Of a DNA stretch of 64,000 nt, positions 1 to 9,677 are shown one piece after another. The position numbers and the translations under genes were made by a program. Every line of letters starts with the position of its first letter. The stretch's first letter is position 1. The stretch is from Candidatus Anaerotignum merdipullorum. GTDB lineage: Bacteria; Bacillota; Clostridia; Lachnospirales; Anaerotignaceae. The stretch covers positions 1 to 64,000 of the forward strand of contig DXEB01000017.1 in NCBI GenBank assembly GCA_019115165.1, in the 5' to 3' direction. Below the pieces are notes generated by a model. The model searched no databases and was not told the origin of the DNA. It saw only the letters and a program-made list of their open reading frames with translations.

Positions 1-1026
1 GAACAGAGAAGCGGTAAGGTTCAGAACGTAGGTCTGGAACTGATCGGCGAAGCTACCAGACTGAAAGAAGATTTGAAAGACGATGTATATGCAGTGCTGC
101 TGGGCAGCGGCATTGAAGGCGAAGTGGAAAAACTGTATCACTATGGTGCAGACAAGGTAATCTTGGTAGATCATCCTTATCTGAAAGAATATGTGACAGA
201 ACCCTATACAAAGGCAGTAACCGCGATCATCAAAGAATATGACCCTGAAATTATGCTCTTTGGCGCATCTTCCATCGGTCGTGACGTGGCGCCTCGTGTA
301 GCCAGCCGTGTAAAAACCGGTCTGGTAGCAGATACCACAGGTCTGAGAATGGCAAAAACAGAAGAAGAATTCGAAAAAGAAGCTTCCATGGGCTGCGAAG
401 ACCCCACCAGAGCGCTGCTGATGACCCGTCCTGCATTCGGCGGCAACATCATGGCAACCCTGATGTGCCCCAGAACAAAACCGCAGATGGCAACCGTACG
501 TCCCGGCGTAATGAAGAGAATCGAAAAAGATGAAACCAGAAAAGGCGAACTGATCCGCTTTAACGTAGACTTTACAGAAGCAGACATGAACGTAGAAATT
601 CTGGAAGTGGTAAAAGCAGACAAGAAATCCGTAGACCTGACAGAAGCAAAACTGATTGTATCCGGCGGACGTGGTATCGGCGGACCGCAGGGCTTTGATC
701 TGATCAGAGACGTAGCAGATGCACTGGGTGCAGAAGTAGGTTCTTCCAGAGCATGTGTAGACGCAGGCTGGATTGAAAAAGACCGTCAGGTAGGTCAGAC
801 AGGGAAAACGGTACGTCCTGACCTGTACATGGCATGTGGAATTTCCGGTGCGATTCAGCACGTAGCAGGTATGGAAGGTTCCGAACTGGTAATTTCCATC
901 AACAAAAACGATACTGCTCCGATTTTCGAAGTATCCGATTTGGGGATTGTAGGCGATGTGAAAGTCATTCTGCCGAAACTGGCTGATGCGATTCGGAAAT
1001 ACAAAGCAAACAAAGCTACCAACTAA
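1..1026 (+). CDS. etfA: Electron transfer flavoprotein alpha subunit (5' truncated by window edge)
   Basis: Frame is open from base 1 (EQRSGKVQNVGLELIGEATRLKEDL...), so the listed start at 73 is an internal TTG. C-terminal FAD-binding motif region GGRGIGGPQGFDLIRDVADALGAEVGSSRACVDAGW...GISGAIQHVAGM is typical of EtfA. Confidence 0.95.
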   Translation, partial: EQRSGKVQNVGLELIGEATRLKEDLKDDVYAVLLGSGIEGEVEKLYHYGADKVILVDHPYLKEYVTEPYTKAVTAIIKEYDPEIMLFGASSIGRDVAPRVASRVKTGLVADTTGLRMAKTEEEFEKEASMGCEDPTRALLMTRPAFGGNIMATLMCPRTKPQMATVRPGVMKRIEKDETRKGELIRFNVDFTEADMNVEILEVVKADKKSVDLTEAKLIVSGGRGIGGPQGFDLIRDVADALGAEVGSSRACVDAGWIEKDRQVGQTGKTVRPDLYMACGISGAIQHVAGMEGSELVISINKNDTAPIFEVSDLGIVGDVKVILPKLADAIRKYKANKATN

Positions 1027-1071
1027 TTTGTGTTTGTATATAGTTTTGAAAACTGCATAGCATGAAATCTT

Positions 1072-1115
1072 TAACGGGTAACACATTGGATACAATGGGT
1101 TGCCCGTTTTTGATG
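1072..1115 (+). terminator. Rho-independent terminator after etfA
   Basis: AACGGGTAAC...GGGTTGCCCGTTTTT inverted repeat followed by T run. Confidence 0.7.
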
Positions 1116-1736
1116 TGTAAAAAATAGCTGTTCGGTGCGGGATATGCCAATATAATCCAGAGTAGGAAAAGATAGCTGAGAATGAAATGTTTCAAGAGCT
1201 CTAAGAAATGCTGTGTATTTATCTAGCTGTGGTCAAGGAAAGATACTGTTTTTTGAAAATACCAGGATGAAGTGAGATCATGGATGTTCGTCTATAAAAG
1301 GGTATGTGTGACACTCAATTATGATAGAAAGAGGAAAGAAAAAAGATATTGGAAGAGAATTGGATGATTTGAGGTACTTTCCATTTGAGGCAAGAGTATT
1401 TGTTGAAAATAGTCTTGCATGGGAAGAGATGCTTGACTTTGAAAAATTTCATGATGAGCCAAATAAAAAGGGAAGGTCGGAACTTGTGGAAGGGACTGCA
1501 TCCGATGATCTGATTGTTTGGGAAAAGAGTCTGATTGTAAAAAATGAAAAAAATGCAGTGAGTTTGAAAAGAGGAGGATGTTTGTACTGGGGTTCAAGAG
1601 GAGAAGGTACAAAGGGAAATGAGGCAAAATGGGACGAAATTCTTGTAAAATCATTAAGATTTTGTCAAAAAATGGACTTTCTGAAAATGTTGTGCTATAC
1701 TGCAAAGAAAAGATTACATAGATAGGAAGTGTAACT

Positions 1737-2411
1737 GTGCAAGAAGTCAATATACAATTCAGTGATATTATGAAAACAGAGCATCCTGAATTGATTTTAA
1801 AAAAGGCAAGACCCTTTCTGGATCTAATGATGGAATATCAGTGCGCACTGATGGAAGTAGAAACGAAATTAAACGTACTGAATGAGGAATTCGCATCCAA
1901 GTACCAAAGGAATCCATTCGAATCCATTCAGTCCAGAATCAAAGAACCGTTAAGTATTATCAATAAAATGAAGCGCAAAGGGTATGAAATGTCTGTAGAG
2001 AGTATGGAGAAGAATCTATTTGATATTGCCGGGATACGTGTGATATGTTCTTTTTGTGACGACATTTATACCATTGCAGAACTGTTGACGCGGCAGGACG
2101 ATATTATTTTAGTGGAAACCAAGGATTATATTCGAAATCCAAAACCAAACGGATACCGCAGTTTGCATTTGATATTAGATATTCCCATTTTTTTGTCTTC
2201 TGGGAAAAAACACATGAAAGTAGAAGTGCAATTTCGTACCATTGCAATGGACTTTTGGGCAAGTTTGGAACACAAGGTAAAATACAAGAAGAATATTCCG
2301 CATTCAGAAGAAATTGTTGCAGAATTGAAGGCGTGTGCCGATGTGATTTCAGAAATGGATTGTAAGATGCTGGAGATTCGTAATAAAATTGAAGAAACTG
2401 TGGAAGAATAG
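1737..2411 (+). CDS. Small alarmone synthetase (GTP pyrophosphokinase, RelA/SpoT synthetase domain only; YjbM/RelQ-like)
   Basis: GTG start; motifs RIKEPLSIINKMKRKGY, DIAGIRVICSFCDDIY, DYIRNPKPNGYRSLHLI, VEVQFRTIAMDFWASLEHKVKYKK are characteristic of the RelA_SpoT synthetase domain. Confidence 0.93.
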   Translation: MQEVNIQFSDIMKTEHPELILKKARPFLDLMMEYQCALMEVETKLNVLNEEFASKYQRNPFESIQSRIKEPLSIINKMKRKGYEMSVESMEKNLFDIAGIRVICSFCDDIYTIAELLTRQDDIILVETKDYIRNPKPNGYRSLHLILDIPIFLSSGKKHMKVEVQFRTIAMDFWASLEHKVKYKKNIPHSEEIVAELKACADVISEMDCKMLEIRNKIEETVEE

Positions 2412-2687
2412 ATGTAATCGCAAAGAATTGGTTATAGGAGATGCGGGATGTTAGAGCATAGATGGCTGCGATGGTGCATGTGAATCTTCTCGCAGATATG
2501 TAAGTTTTGGGAATGCCAAGAATGGGGAATAGTGCCGACAGAATGCTTCTGTTTGGAATGGGATATTTTTAAGAAAAATATGGAAAATGATCATTGTAGG
2601 AAACAAAAAGCGGTGCAATCATTTAGATGAAAGAATCTAGATGGAATAAGGAAAATGAAGATTGAAAAAATAGAAAATAAAAGAATG

Positions 2688-2728
2688 AACGGAGAGAACG
2701 TTGGAAACAATGGTTTCTCCGTTTTTTA
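2688..2728 (+). terminator. Probable terminator downstream of the alarmone synthetase
   Basis: AACGGAGA...TCTCCGTTTTTT inverted repeat with T run. Confidence 0.6.
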
Positions 2729-3096
2729 TGTATAAATTTTGTATGAAACAGCATGGTTTTTATGAAGAAGGAAGGTAGCTGATAAAGCAGGGAATGACAG
2801 AGTTGAATTGACACAAAAGAGAATACAGGAAGAGGAAGCATAATATTGCTATTTGTTTTGACTGGTTTGTCGCCGCAGAGCAAGCGCATCTCTCCCCCCA
2901 CAGTGATGCGCTTGCAGTTGCAGACAGAAGAAGCTGGCAAACAAAGGAACAGATTGACAGATGAATAGATATGCCATGACACGTTGCGGGTATGCTAGAA
3001 GCAGGAATGTCTGGAGCGACTGATATCTTATTTCAAGAAGAAGTGGAGGAATATTCTCAGGAAATTCTTGAGGGACAAGAGACATAGTGGATGATA

Positions 3097-3999
3097 TCAG
3101 GAAGACTCGTGGAGGGTATCTACATAATGGGTAATGCAGGAAAGCATATGGCGAACAGCAGGAGTTAAAAATTTCGGATTCTGTGTAATGGCACCAAGGG
3201 TGCGAAAGCCAAAGGGGACAATGGGATCGATACGCAAATCCTCCAGTGAACCGATGCCTCTGAGTGTTAAGTCTGGAGAGATAGCGTGCCCAAATCCACA
3301 TCTGACCATTGCAGCAAGAGAAGTGTTGGAAATCACAGTGCAACATGCCTGTGGCTGAAGATTCTGTTCCTGAAAATAGCTTTTGATATCTGCTTCGTTT
3401 CCATCTTGTGGCAAAATAAGGGGTAACTTGTTTAATTCATCTGCGGAAAGGAACGTTTTATTTTCTGGAACAAATTCTTTGGGAGAGAGACAAACCAATC
3501 GATCTTCATACAATGGAATGAATTGGAGCGGTGTTTTTGCATGTTGTATGGAAGAATGAGATACAATGGCAATATCCAACGCATGGGATATGACATCGTC
3601 AATGAGTTTTTTATATCCGTTTTCCTGAATTTGTATTTCAATCGAAGGAAAGGTTTCCTGAAAGCGTTTTAAGATATTGGGAAGCCAATTTACTGCAATA
3701 CTGTCAATGACGCCGAATTTGACGATGCCAATCGAGGCGCCGTTGATCTGTGCAACCCTCTTTTCCAGCATTTCTGAAGAATGTAAAATATCCTGAATAT
3801 AACGATAGACTTGCAGACCGTATTCGCTTAATACAACGGTTTTTTTACTGCGGATAAGCAGAGGAAAGCCAAATTCTTCTTCCAGTTTTCCAATGGCATG
3901 GCTGATTGCAGAAGGAGACAAATGCAGGAGTTCTGCTGCTTTGGAAAAGCTTTTTTGTTGTACAACCAACTGTAAAATTTGATAAGAATACAAAGACAT
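3097..3999 (-). CDS. LysR-family transcriptional regulator
   Basis: N-terminal MSLYSYQILQLVVQQKSFSKAAELLHLSPSAISHAIGKLEEEFGFPLLIRS is a canonical LysR HTH; divergent from RidA/PhzF genes. Start chosen at MSLYSYQ. Confidence 0.92.
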   Translation of the reverse strand: MSLYSYQILQLVVQQKSFSKAAELLHLSPSAISHAIGKLEEEFGFPLLIRSKKTVVLSEYGLQVYRYIQDILHSSEMLEKRVAQINGASIGIVKFGVIDSIAVNWLPNILKRFQETFPSIEIQIQENGYKKLIDDVISHALDIAIVSHSSIQHAKTPLQFIPLYEDRLVCLSPKEFVPENKTFLSADELNKLPLILPQDGNEADIKSYFQEQNLQPQACCTVISNTSLAAMVRCGFGHAISPDLTLRGIGSLEDLRIDPIVPFGFRTLGAITQNPKFLTPAVRHMLSCITHYVDTLHESS

Positions 4000-4249
4000 A
4001 TCCGAATCACTCCTTTCACATGACATTTTACTTGAAAAATAATTCAAATATATTTTATATAATTTTTTCGAAAGAATCAAGGATGGTATCCGATTTTTTC
4101 GGATTTATTGGAAAATGATATAAGAAATAAGAAAAGTAAGACAAAAAATAATGAATAAAAAATCAAATAATATTGATTAAAAATGAGTTTTACTTCATAT
4201 AAAAGCTATGATACAATACAAAAACAAAGGGAAAGCGAATAGTTAGGAG

Positions 4250-4636
4250 GTGGTGGCGGACATGCGCAATGCATTTCAGTCAACAAAAGCGATACAGGGT
4301 GCAGCGCCAATATCTACGTTGGTGGAGCATCAAGGAATTGTATATTTATCGGGGGTGACTGCGCTGGATCCGGTGACCAATGAGCTGAAAGGGGATACTG
4401 TGCAACAGGCGGAGAAAAGTTTGTGTATCCTGAAGGAAATACTGGAATCCTATGGCATTGGGATGGAAGATGTGCTGAAGGTGAATATCTATCTGGTGGA
4501 TATGGAAGACTTCCAGCAGGTCAATCAGGTCTATGCACCGTATTTTACGGCACCGTATCCGGCACGTACCTGTGTACAAGTGGCAAAACTGCCAATGGAT
4601 GCGAGAATAGAAATAGAGGCAGTTGCGGCAAAATAA
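4250..4636 (+). CDS. RidA/YjgF-family protein (reactive intermediate/imine deaminase)
   Basis: GAAPISTLVEHQGIVYLSGVTALDP...YLVDMEDFQQVNQVYAPYFTAPYPARTCVQVAKLPMDARIEIEAVAAK matches RidA. Confidence 0.92.
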   Translation: MVADMRNAFQSTKAIQGAAPISTLVEHQGIVYLSGVTALDPVTNELKGDTVQQAEKSLCILKEILESYGIGMEDVLKVNIYLVDMEDFQQVNQVYAPYFTAPYPARTCVQVAKLPMDARIEIEAVAAK

Positions 4637-4654
4637 GAGGGAGGAGAGAAGAGG

Positions 4655-5479
4655 ATGTTAAAATATTATGTAGCAGACGCTTTTGCAGATGATGTATTTG
4701 AAGGAAATCCGGCGGGGGTATGTGTACTGGATGAATGGCTGCCGCTGGAAAAAATGGCAAAGATCGCGATGGAAAACAATCTTTCGGAAACAGGATTTGC
4801 CGTAAAAGAGAAGGAAAATCCTTGTACATATGGTCTGAGATGGTTTACACCTACGGGTGAAATTGACTTATGCGGACATTGCACGTTTGGGACGGCGTAT
4901 ATTTTATTCCGTTTTTTTGAACAAAATACACCGGAAATTCATTTTGATACGAAAAAATGCGGCTACCATTTGATTGTAGAAAAGCATGGCGATATGCTGA
5001 CTATGGATTTTCCGTCGATTATGCCGGAGCCCTATACATATGAAGAGTATATGGGGGATGGAGTTGGTGCAGTTCCAAGTGAGGTTTACAGAACAGAACG
5101 GGATTTGGTTTTGATTTATGACTCGGCTGAAACAGTCAGAAATTTGAAACCGGACTTTTCGAAAATCAAAGAATTTCCGTATGGATTATCTGTTTACGTA
5201 ACGGCAAAAAGCGATGATACGAACTATGATTTTGTTGCCAGAGCATTTTGGCCAAAAATCAATGTCAATGAAGACCCTGTTTGCGGATCAATGCACTGTG
5301 CGCTGACCCCGTTTTGGAAAGCGCGTTTGGGGAAAGATAAAATGGCAGCGCGTTCTCTTTCGGCACGCGGTGGTACTGTATATTGCGAGGATTGCGGAGA
5401 ACGGGTAAAACTTAGCGGCAGAGGCGCGCTGTATTTGGTAGGCAACATTCTGTGTGATGAAGCGGAAGTGGATCGGTGA
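4655..5479 (+). CDS. PhzF-family isomerase/epimerase
   Basis: YYVADAFADDVFEGNPAGVCVLDEWLP...NNLSETGF...LRWFTPTGEIDLCGHCTFGTA...EDPVCGSMHCALTPFW are PhzF motifs. Confidence 0.92.
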   Translation: MLKYYVADAFADDVFEGNPAGVCVLDEWLPLEKMAKIAMENNLSETGFAVKEKENPCTYGLRWFTPTGEIDLCGHCTFGTAYILFRFFEQNTPEIHFDTKKCGYHLIVEKHGDMLTMDFPSIMPEPYTYEEYMGDGVGAVPSEVYRTERDLVLIYDSAETVRNLKPDFSKIKEFPYGLSVYVTAKSDDTNYDFVARAFWPKINVNEDPVCGSMHCALTPFWKARLGKDKMAARSLSARGGTVYCEDCGERVKLSGRGALYLVGNILCDEAEVDR

Positions 5480-5847
5480 TGGTAACTAAAAGATTGGAGA
5501 TGGAACAAACGTATCTGTATGATATTTCTGTGCAAGACAGACATGCGGTGGGCATTGTGGTTACAGTGCCTGAGCAAGAATTAGAGATCATACAGATTAG
5601 ATGTAAAAAAGGGATGCTGCTTTGCGGTATTTTTCATCCGGATGTAGTGGAAAAAATTCGAGTCCCCGCAGGAATTTTTTCTGCACCGACCATAAACGAC
5701 ATGCTGGCAAACAAACCTATTTTCTTAAGTCAGGCGGCAAAAGAAATGGGAGCGAATCTGGATATGACAGGGGAGGAATTGATGTTATTGTTTGCTTCAG
5801 ATGATGTTTCAGGAGGGGAATCATTGCTATCCCACAGAAAGGAATAA
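5476..5847 (+). CDS. YunC-like protein (DUF1805)
   Basis: CKKGMLLCGIFHPDVVEKIRVPAGIFSAPTINDMLANK resembles YunC/DUF1805; overlaps the PhzF stop. Confidence 0.65.
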   Translation: MMVTKRLEMEQTYLYDISVQDRHAVGIVVTVPEQELEIIQIRCKKGMLLCGIFHPDVVEKIRVPAGIFSAPTINDMLANKPIFLSQAAKEMGANLDMTGEELMLLFASDDVSGGESLLSHRKE

Positions 5848-5859
5848 AAGGGATCAAGG

Positions 5860-5893
5860 AGGCACAGGACATTTGTTCTGTGTCTTTTTGATT
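5860..5893 (+). terminator. Terminator after DUF1805 gene
   Basis: GGCACAGGACAtttgTTCTGTGTCTTTTT hairpin plus T run. Confidence 0.65.
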
Positions 5894-6222
5894 TGTTATT
5901 ACAAGGAGGAAAACGAAACTGCAGCGGATTTATGGGAGTTTGGGAGCATTCATTGGGGGAAAGAAAAAAAAGAGAAGTCTACTTTGGGGAGGTTGTTGGA
6001 GAAGGAGGAGAAGGAGTGGATGGAGGCGGTATCAGTAAGCTATGTAAGGAAGCGCACCAAAGGTGCTTGGAGAGCATTGTCAGTTTTTGGGAACAAATGC
6101 AGAAGAAAAATCTGAATAGACCGACACTCTTTGACAGATTGCGCACGGATGACATGTTATATTTCAAAGAAACGGCAGAAAGCTGAAAAATTTACAGAAG
6201 CAAAGGTCAAGGAGGACATCAT

Positions 6223-7416
6223 ATGCGGTATTATTTTGACGGCGACAGCAATTTATATGGATATGGAGATGGGGAAGCACAGCCCTTTTCTTTTCCCACG
6301 AAGGTAAAACAAATGGGCGCCATAGACGGCAGAATGAAGATTTATATGGAGGACTATGTATATACATATTTATATCAATATGGAAAGAGCGCCAATGGGG
6401 CGGAAAAGTTGGCGGCTTTGGTAGGACGGAACATGGAAGTGGATGGAGAGCAAGTGATTTTTATTTGCGGAGCCATTCAAGGGAAGGAGGCGGCGCAAGA
6501 GAATGGTGTGCTGACATTTCAGCCAGAAACATGGGAATACATCGGCAGCCAGATGGAGGCATATTTCAAAGGGATGATGTTGGTAGGATGGGTACATTGT
6601 CAACCAGGCTTTGGTTCATTTTTGATGGCAAAAGATGAAGCATTTCATAAGGCATATTTTCAAGAGCCGTGGCAGGTGTTATTTGTAGTGGACATATTGG
6701 ACAAGCTGGATACCTTTTATATTTACAATGAGGAGAAAAATGGATTACAGCAGGCAAGAGGATATTTTGTATATTATGAAAAAAATGCAGAAATGCAGGA
6801 ATATATGCTGGAAAATAGTGTGGTACAACCCAAAACGCAGAAGCATCCAGAAACAGTAGCTGAAGAACCGGAGCAGAACAAAGAATCGCAGACAAAAGAA
6901 AATCGAAGGGAAAAACGACGTCCAACACCGGAAGAACGGATGGACGCAGCACAGGAAATTCGGCGGGTTCTGCAGCGCAGAGCAAAAGAAGCAGAAGCAG
7001 CACAGAAAAGCAGATATGCGATGCTGACTGGTGTCAGCTGTGTATTGTGCTTGGTCTGTGTGTGTATGGGATATGTGTTGATGAGTAATATGCACCGATT
7101 ACAGGATCTAGAAAGTACGATGGCGATGGTGCAAAGCTCTTATACAGATTTAGCGGAAAGTGTAGAAGGCGTAAAGGTACAATCGGCTTTTGCGGCACAG
7201 CAGCAGATGCAGCAGACAGAAAAGGAGCAACAAGAAGCCGTGGAAGAAACAGAAGCAGTATCAATGCGGACACATATTGTAGCGGAAGGAGAGACGCTGG
7301 GTTACATTAGCAGAAAATATTATGGAGATAACAGTGGTGTGGCAAAGATTATGGAGGCAAATCAATTGGAAGATGCGAATCTGATTTATTGTGGTCAGGA
7401 ACTTCGCATTCCTTGA
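6223..7416 (+). CDS. JAMM/MPN-like domain protein with a transmembrane segment and C-terminal LysM domain
   Basis: MEDYVYTYLYQYGK...AALVGR...GWVHCQPGFGSFLMAKDEAFHKAYF has the JAMM layout with HxQ instead of HxH; TM segment MLTGVSCVLCLVCVCMGYVLM; C-terminal HIVAEGETLGYISRKYYGDNSGVAKIMEANQLEDANLIYCGQELRIP is LysM. Confidence 0.8.
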   Translation: MRYYFDGDSNLYGYGDGEAQPFSFPTKVKQMGAIDGRMKIYMEDYVYTYLYQYGKSANGAEKLAALVGRNMEVDGEQVIFICGAIQGKEAAQENGVLTFQPETWEYIGSQMEAYFKGMMLVGWVHCQPGFGSFLMAKDEAFHKAYFQEPWQVLFVVDILDKLDTFYIYNEEKNGLQQARGYFVYYEKNAEMQEYMLENSVVQPKTQKHPETVAEEPEQNKESQTKENRREKRRPTPEERMDAAQEIRRVLQRRAKEAEAAQKSRYAMLTGVSCVLCLVCVCMGYVLMSNMHRLQDLESTMAMVQSSYTDLAESVEGVKVQSAFAAQQQMQQTEKEQQEAVEETEAVSMRTHIVAEGETLGYISRKYYGDNSGVAKIMEANQLEDANLIYCGQELRIP

Positions 7417-7622
7417 GGATGGCGGGCAGATATAGGAGAATGGGATTAGGTGTTGCGAAGTAGAGAAAGAAACAGGAACTCCTAGTAGAAGAAGAGATAA
7501 AAAAAGAAAGAAATCTGTGGCAGTCAAACCTCTGTATAAAAAGGAATAGGCACACAGAAGAGAAAAGAAGAAATCTATGGCAGGCAGCAAGAAGAAACGT
7601 AGAATAGAATATGAAACAGAAA

Positions 7623-7657
7623 GAAAAAGCACATGAGAAAATACATGTGCTTTTTTG
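7623..7657 (+). terminator. Terminator after the MPN-LysM gene
   Basis: AAGCACATGagaaaataCATGTGCTTTTTT perfect stem with T run. Confidence 0.75.
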
Positions 7658-7903
7658 ATGTGTAGATTGAAATGAGAGAAAGAGCAGTTTTTCGGTGCCG
7701 TTAAAAATTTGGATATGTTGTATTGGCATGTATTGAGGATGAAACAGAAATAGGGCATCCGATTTTTTCAGTGGTATCGCATCTGACAAAAAGAAGAATT
7801 CCGCTCCGATTCCCAAGCTGGAAACAAAGGAATGTCTGAGAGGAAAGACGAGGAGCGGAACAGACAGGCGATGGATGCAGTTTTCGATAGCAACAGGATG
7901 TCG

Positions 7904-8536
7904 TTATAATTTGAATTTAACATGCAGAACTTTACCAATGATTTGCAGGCGGTCGGCATCTTTGGCAGTAAATACCATAGGCGCATAAGCAGGGTTTTCT
8001 GCCTGAAGGATGAACAGACCGTCTTTTTTTAAGACGCGTTTGAGAGTTGCGGTATCATTGTCGATGATGACAACGGCAATATCACCGGATTCTACATCGG
8101 TTTGTTTACGGACGAAGACCAAATCATTGGGATAAATCCGAGCATTGATCATGCTGTCTCCCTGAACGCGGAGATAAAAATAGGAATGGCAGGGAGACAC
8201 TTCAGAAGTGTCTACGCTTTCATAGCCTTCGATGTTTTCGACGGCGAAAGCTGGGAGTCCTGCATGTACGGCACCTAATATAGGAATGCGCACGGAGTGA
8301 GAGGGAGAGAAGGTTTCCGCGGGCAGATAACCACAGGAAATCATGAGGTCTTCATAAGAAACTTGTGGACCGGCAATGGACTTGAGCAGATCTGGAGAAG
8401 GCGGACGATCTAGACGCAGATTTAGATATTTAGACAAATAGGTGCGATTAAAGCCGGTACGTTCAGCAAATTCTGTGGTAGTGCTGTCTCCCATTAGTTT
8501 TTGCAGTTGTTCTTTAAACAATACTTTTTGAAACAT
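7904..8536 (-). CDS. LexA/CI-like phage repressor (HTH + S24 self-cleaving peptidase domain)
   Basis: HTH FAERTGFNRTYLSKYLNLRLDRPPSPDLLKSIA; Ala-Gly cleavage site ILGAVHAGLP; catalytic Ser in VQGDSMINARI and Lys in TATLKRVLK. Start 8536 preceded by AAGGAGGC Shine-Dalgarno on the minus strand. Confidence 0.93.
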   Translation of the reverse strand: MFQKVLFKEQLQKLMGDSTTTEFAERTGFNRTYLSKYLNLRLDRPPSPDLLKSIAGPQVSYEDLMISCGYLPAETFSPSHSVRIPILGAVHAGLPAFAVENIEGYESVDTSEVSPCHSYFYLRVQGDSMINARIYPNDLVFVRKQTDVESGDIAVVIIDNDTATLKRVLKKDGLFILQAENPAYAPMVFTAKDADRLQIIGKVLHVKFKL

Positions 8537-8560
8537 ATACAAAGCCTCCTTCTTGTGTTT

Positions 8561-8589
8561 AGTATAGCAAAAAAAAGAAGAGCTGGCAA
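8561..8589 (-). promoter_or_regulatory. Sigma-A-type promoter for the repressor gene
   Basis: On the minus strand TTGCCA-N17-TATACT. Confidence 0.65.
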
Positions 8590-8608
8590 TGAAGAAATGT
8601 GAAAAAAA

Positions 8609-8637
8609 TTGACAATGAATGAAATTTATGATATGAT
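8609..8637 (+). promoter_or_regulatory. Sigma-A-type promoter for the rightward element operon
   Basis: TTGACA-N17-TATGAT; the ORF-track TTG start at 8609 is the -35 box. Confidence 0.8.
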
Positions 8638-8719
8638 AGCAAAACAAAGGAATCCCAAGATGGACAATGCACAGGATTCGGATTGGGGCAGAAGAGAAGA
8701 AAGGGAGAGGGGGAGTTCT

Positions 8720-9193
8720 ATGAATCAGATGGTACAACAAGGAGAGATAGCAGAGAGTTTGGGGCATAAGACGGCGAAAGCGGAACGAGAAAGGATGAAG
8801 CATCTGCTGTTGGAATGGGGTGGCAGCCTAGATATCTGTGAGAGAAAACAAGAAGAAATCCGCAAAATGATGCAGATGCAGGAAACATGCGCAGTGTTAT
8901 CGAAACAGGGCAAGCATGCAGAATTTCAGCGCATTTTAATGAGATATGAGGATGGTATTTTCTGTCTGCAAAAAGAAATACAGCAAATTCTGGAGATGAA
9001 AAAGCAAATGGATGAAGCCATTGCTGTATTGACACAAGAAGAGCAAGAATTGTTATTTTTGCGATATCAGAAAGGATATGGGTATGATCATATTGCATGG
9101 AAATTACATATGGGACGCTCCACGTGCTTTCGGATCCATGATAAGATTTTGCAAAAACTATTGGATTTGGAACAGAGGAAAAATTTTTGTTGA
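8720..9193 (+). CDS. Sigma-like phage late-gene activator (Xpf/ArpU/RinA-like)
   Basis: C-terminal LTQEEQELLFLRYQKGYGYDHIAWKLHMGRSTCFRIHDKILQKL resembles sigma region 4 of phage activators; ATG at 8720 preceded by a purine-rich SD. Confidence 0.7.
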   Translation: MNQMVQQGEIAESLGHKTAKAERERMKHLLLEWGGSLDICERKQEEIRKMMQMQETCAVLSKQGKHAEFQRILMRYEDGIFCLQKEIQQILEMKKQMDEAIAVLTQEEQELLFLRYQKGYGYDHIAWKLHMGRSTCFRIHDKILQKLLDLEQRKNFC

Positions 9194-9293
9194 AATCGTG
9201 AAAAAAATTAACAAAAATAAGATGGGACTTTTTGAGAGTGAGACTATGATAGGATCATTCTGCGGCCGACAAAAACAGGAAAGGGGGAGGAAC

Positions 9294-9677
9294 ATGGCAG
9301 ACGAAACGCTGACAGATCGGGAGGAAACCTTTTGCAGATGGTGCGAAAGTGGGATGACAGCCAAACAAGCGGCGGAGGCTGCCGGATATACCAAAAAGGG
9401 ATATGAAAAGCAATTACTGCAAAAGGAGAAGATTCAAAAACGGCTACAGCATAGTATGAGGCAGCAGACGCAGGAAAATAAAATCGCGCCTCGAGAAGAG
9501 ATACTGGCATTTTTGACGGAAACCATGCGAGGTGGCGAGGAAGAGGCAGATATTAAAACCAGAATGCGGGCAGCGGAGTTGTTGGGCAGAAGAAACGGCG
9601 TATTTACCACAGAAGGAGAGACACAATGTCGTGTGATTATTGTGGACGATATTGGAAAGGGGAAGGCTGCAACATGA
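9294..9677 (+). CDS. Phage terminase small subunit
   Basis: DRETFCRWCESGMTAKQAAEAAGYTKKGYEKQLLQKEKIQKRL...ETMRGGEEEADIKTRMRAAELLGRRNGVF; adjacent to TerL with ATGA overlap. Confidence 0.85.
   Translation: MADETLTDREETFCRWCESGMTAKQAAEAAGYTKKGYEKQLLQKEKIQKRLQHSMRQQTQENKIAPREEILAFLTETMRGGEEEADIKTRMRAAELLGRRNGVFTTEGETQCRVIIVDDIGKGKAAT

Noticed and set aside
1321-1750. Overlapping ORFs of 134 aa (plus) and 143 aa (minus) upstream of the alarmone synthetase
   Set aside because: No SD, no recognisable domain and mutual antisense overlap; region more likely holds the promoter of the downstream gene.
7500-7600. Imperfect direct repeat AGAAATCTRTGGCAG (two copies)
   Set aside because: Only two short degenerate copies in purine-rich non-coding sequence; not enough to claim a functional element.
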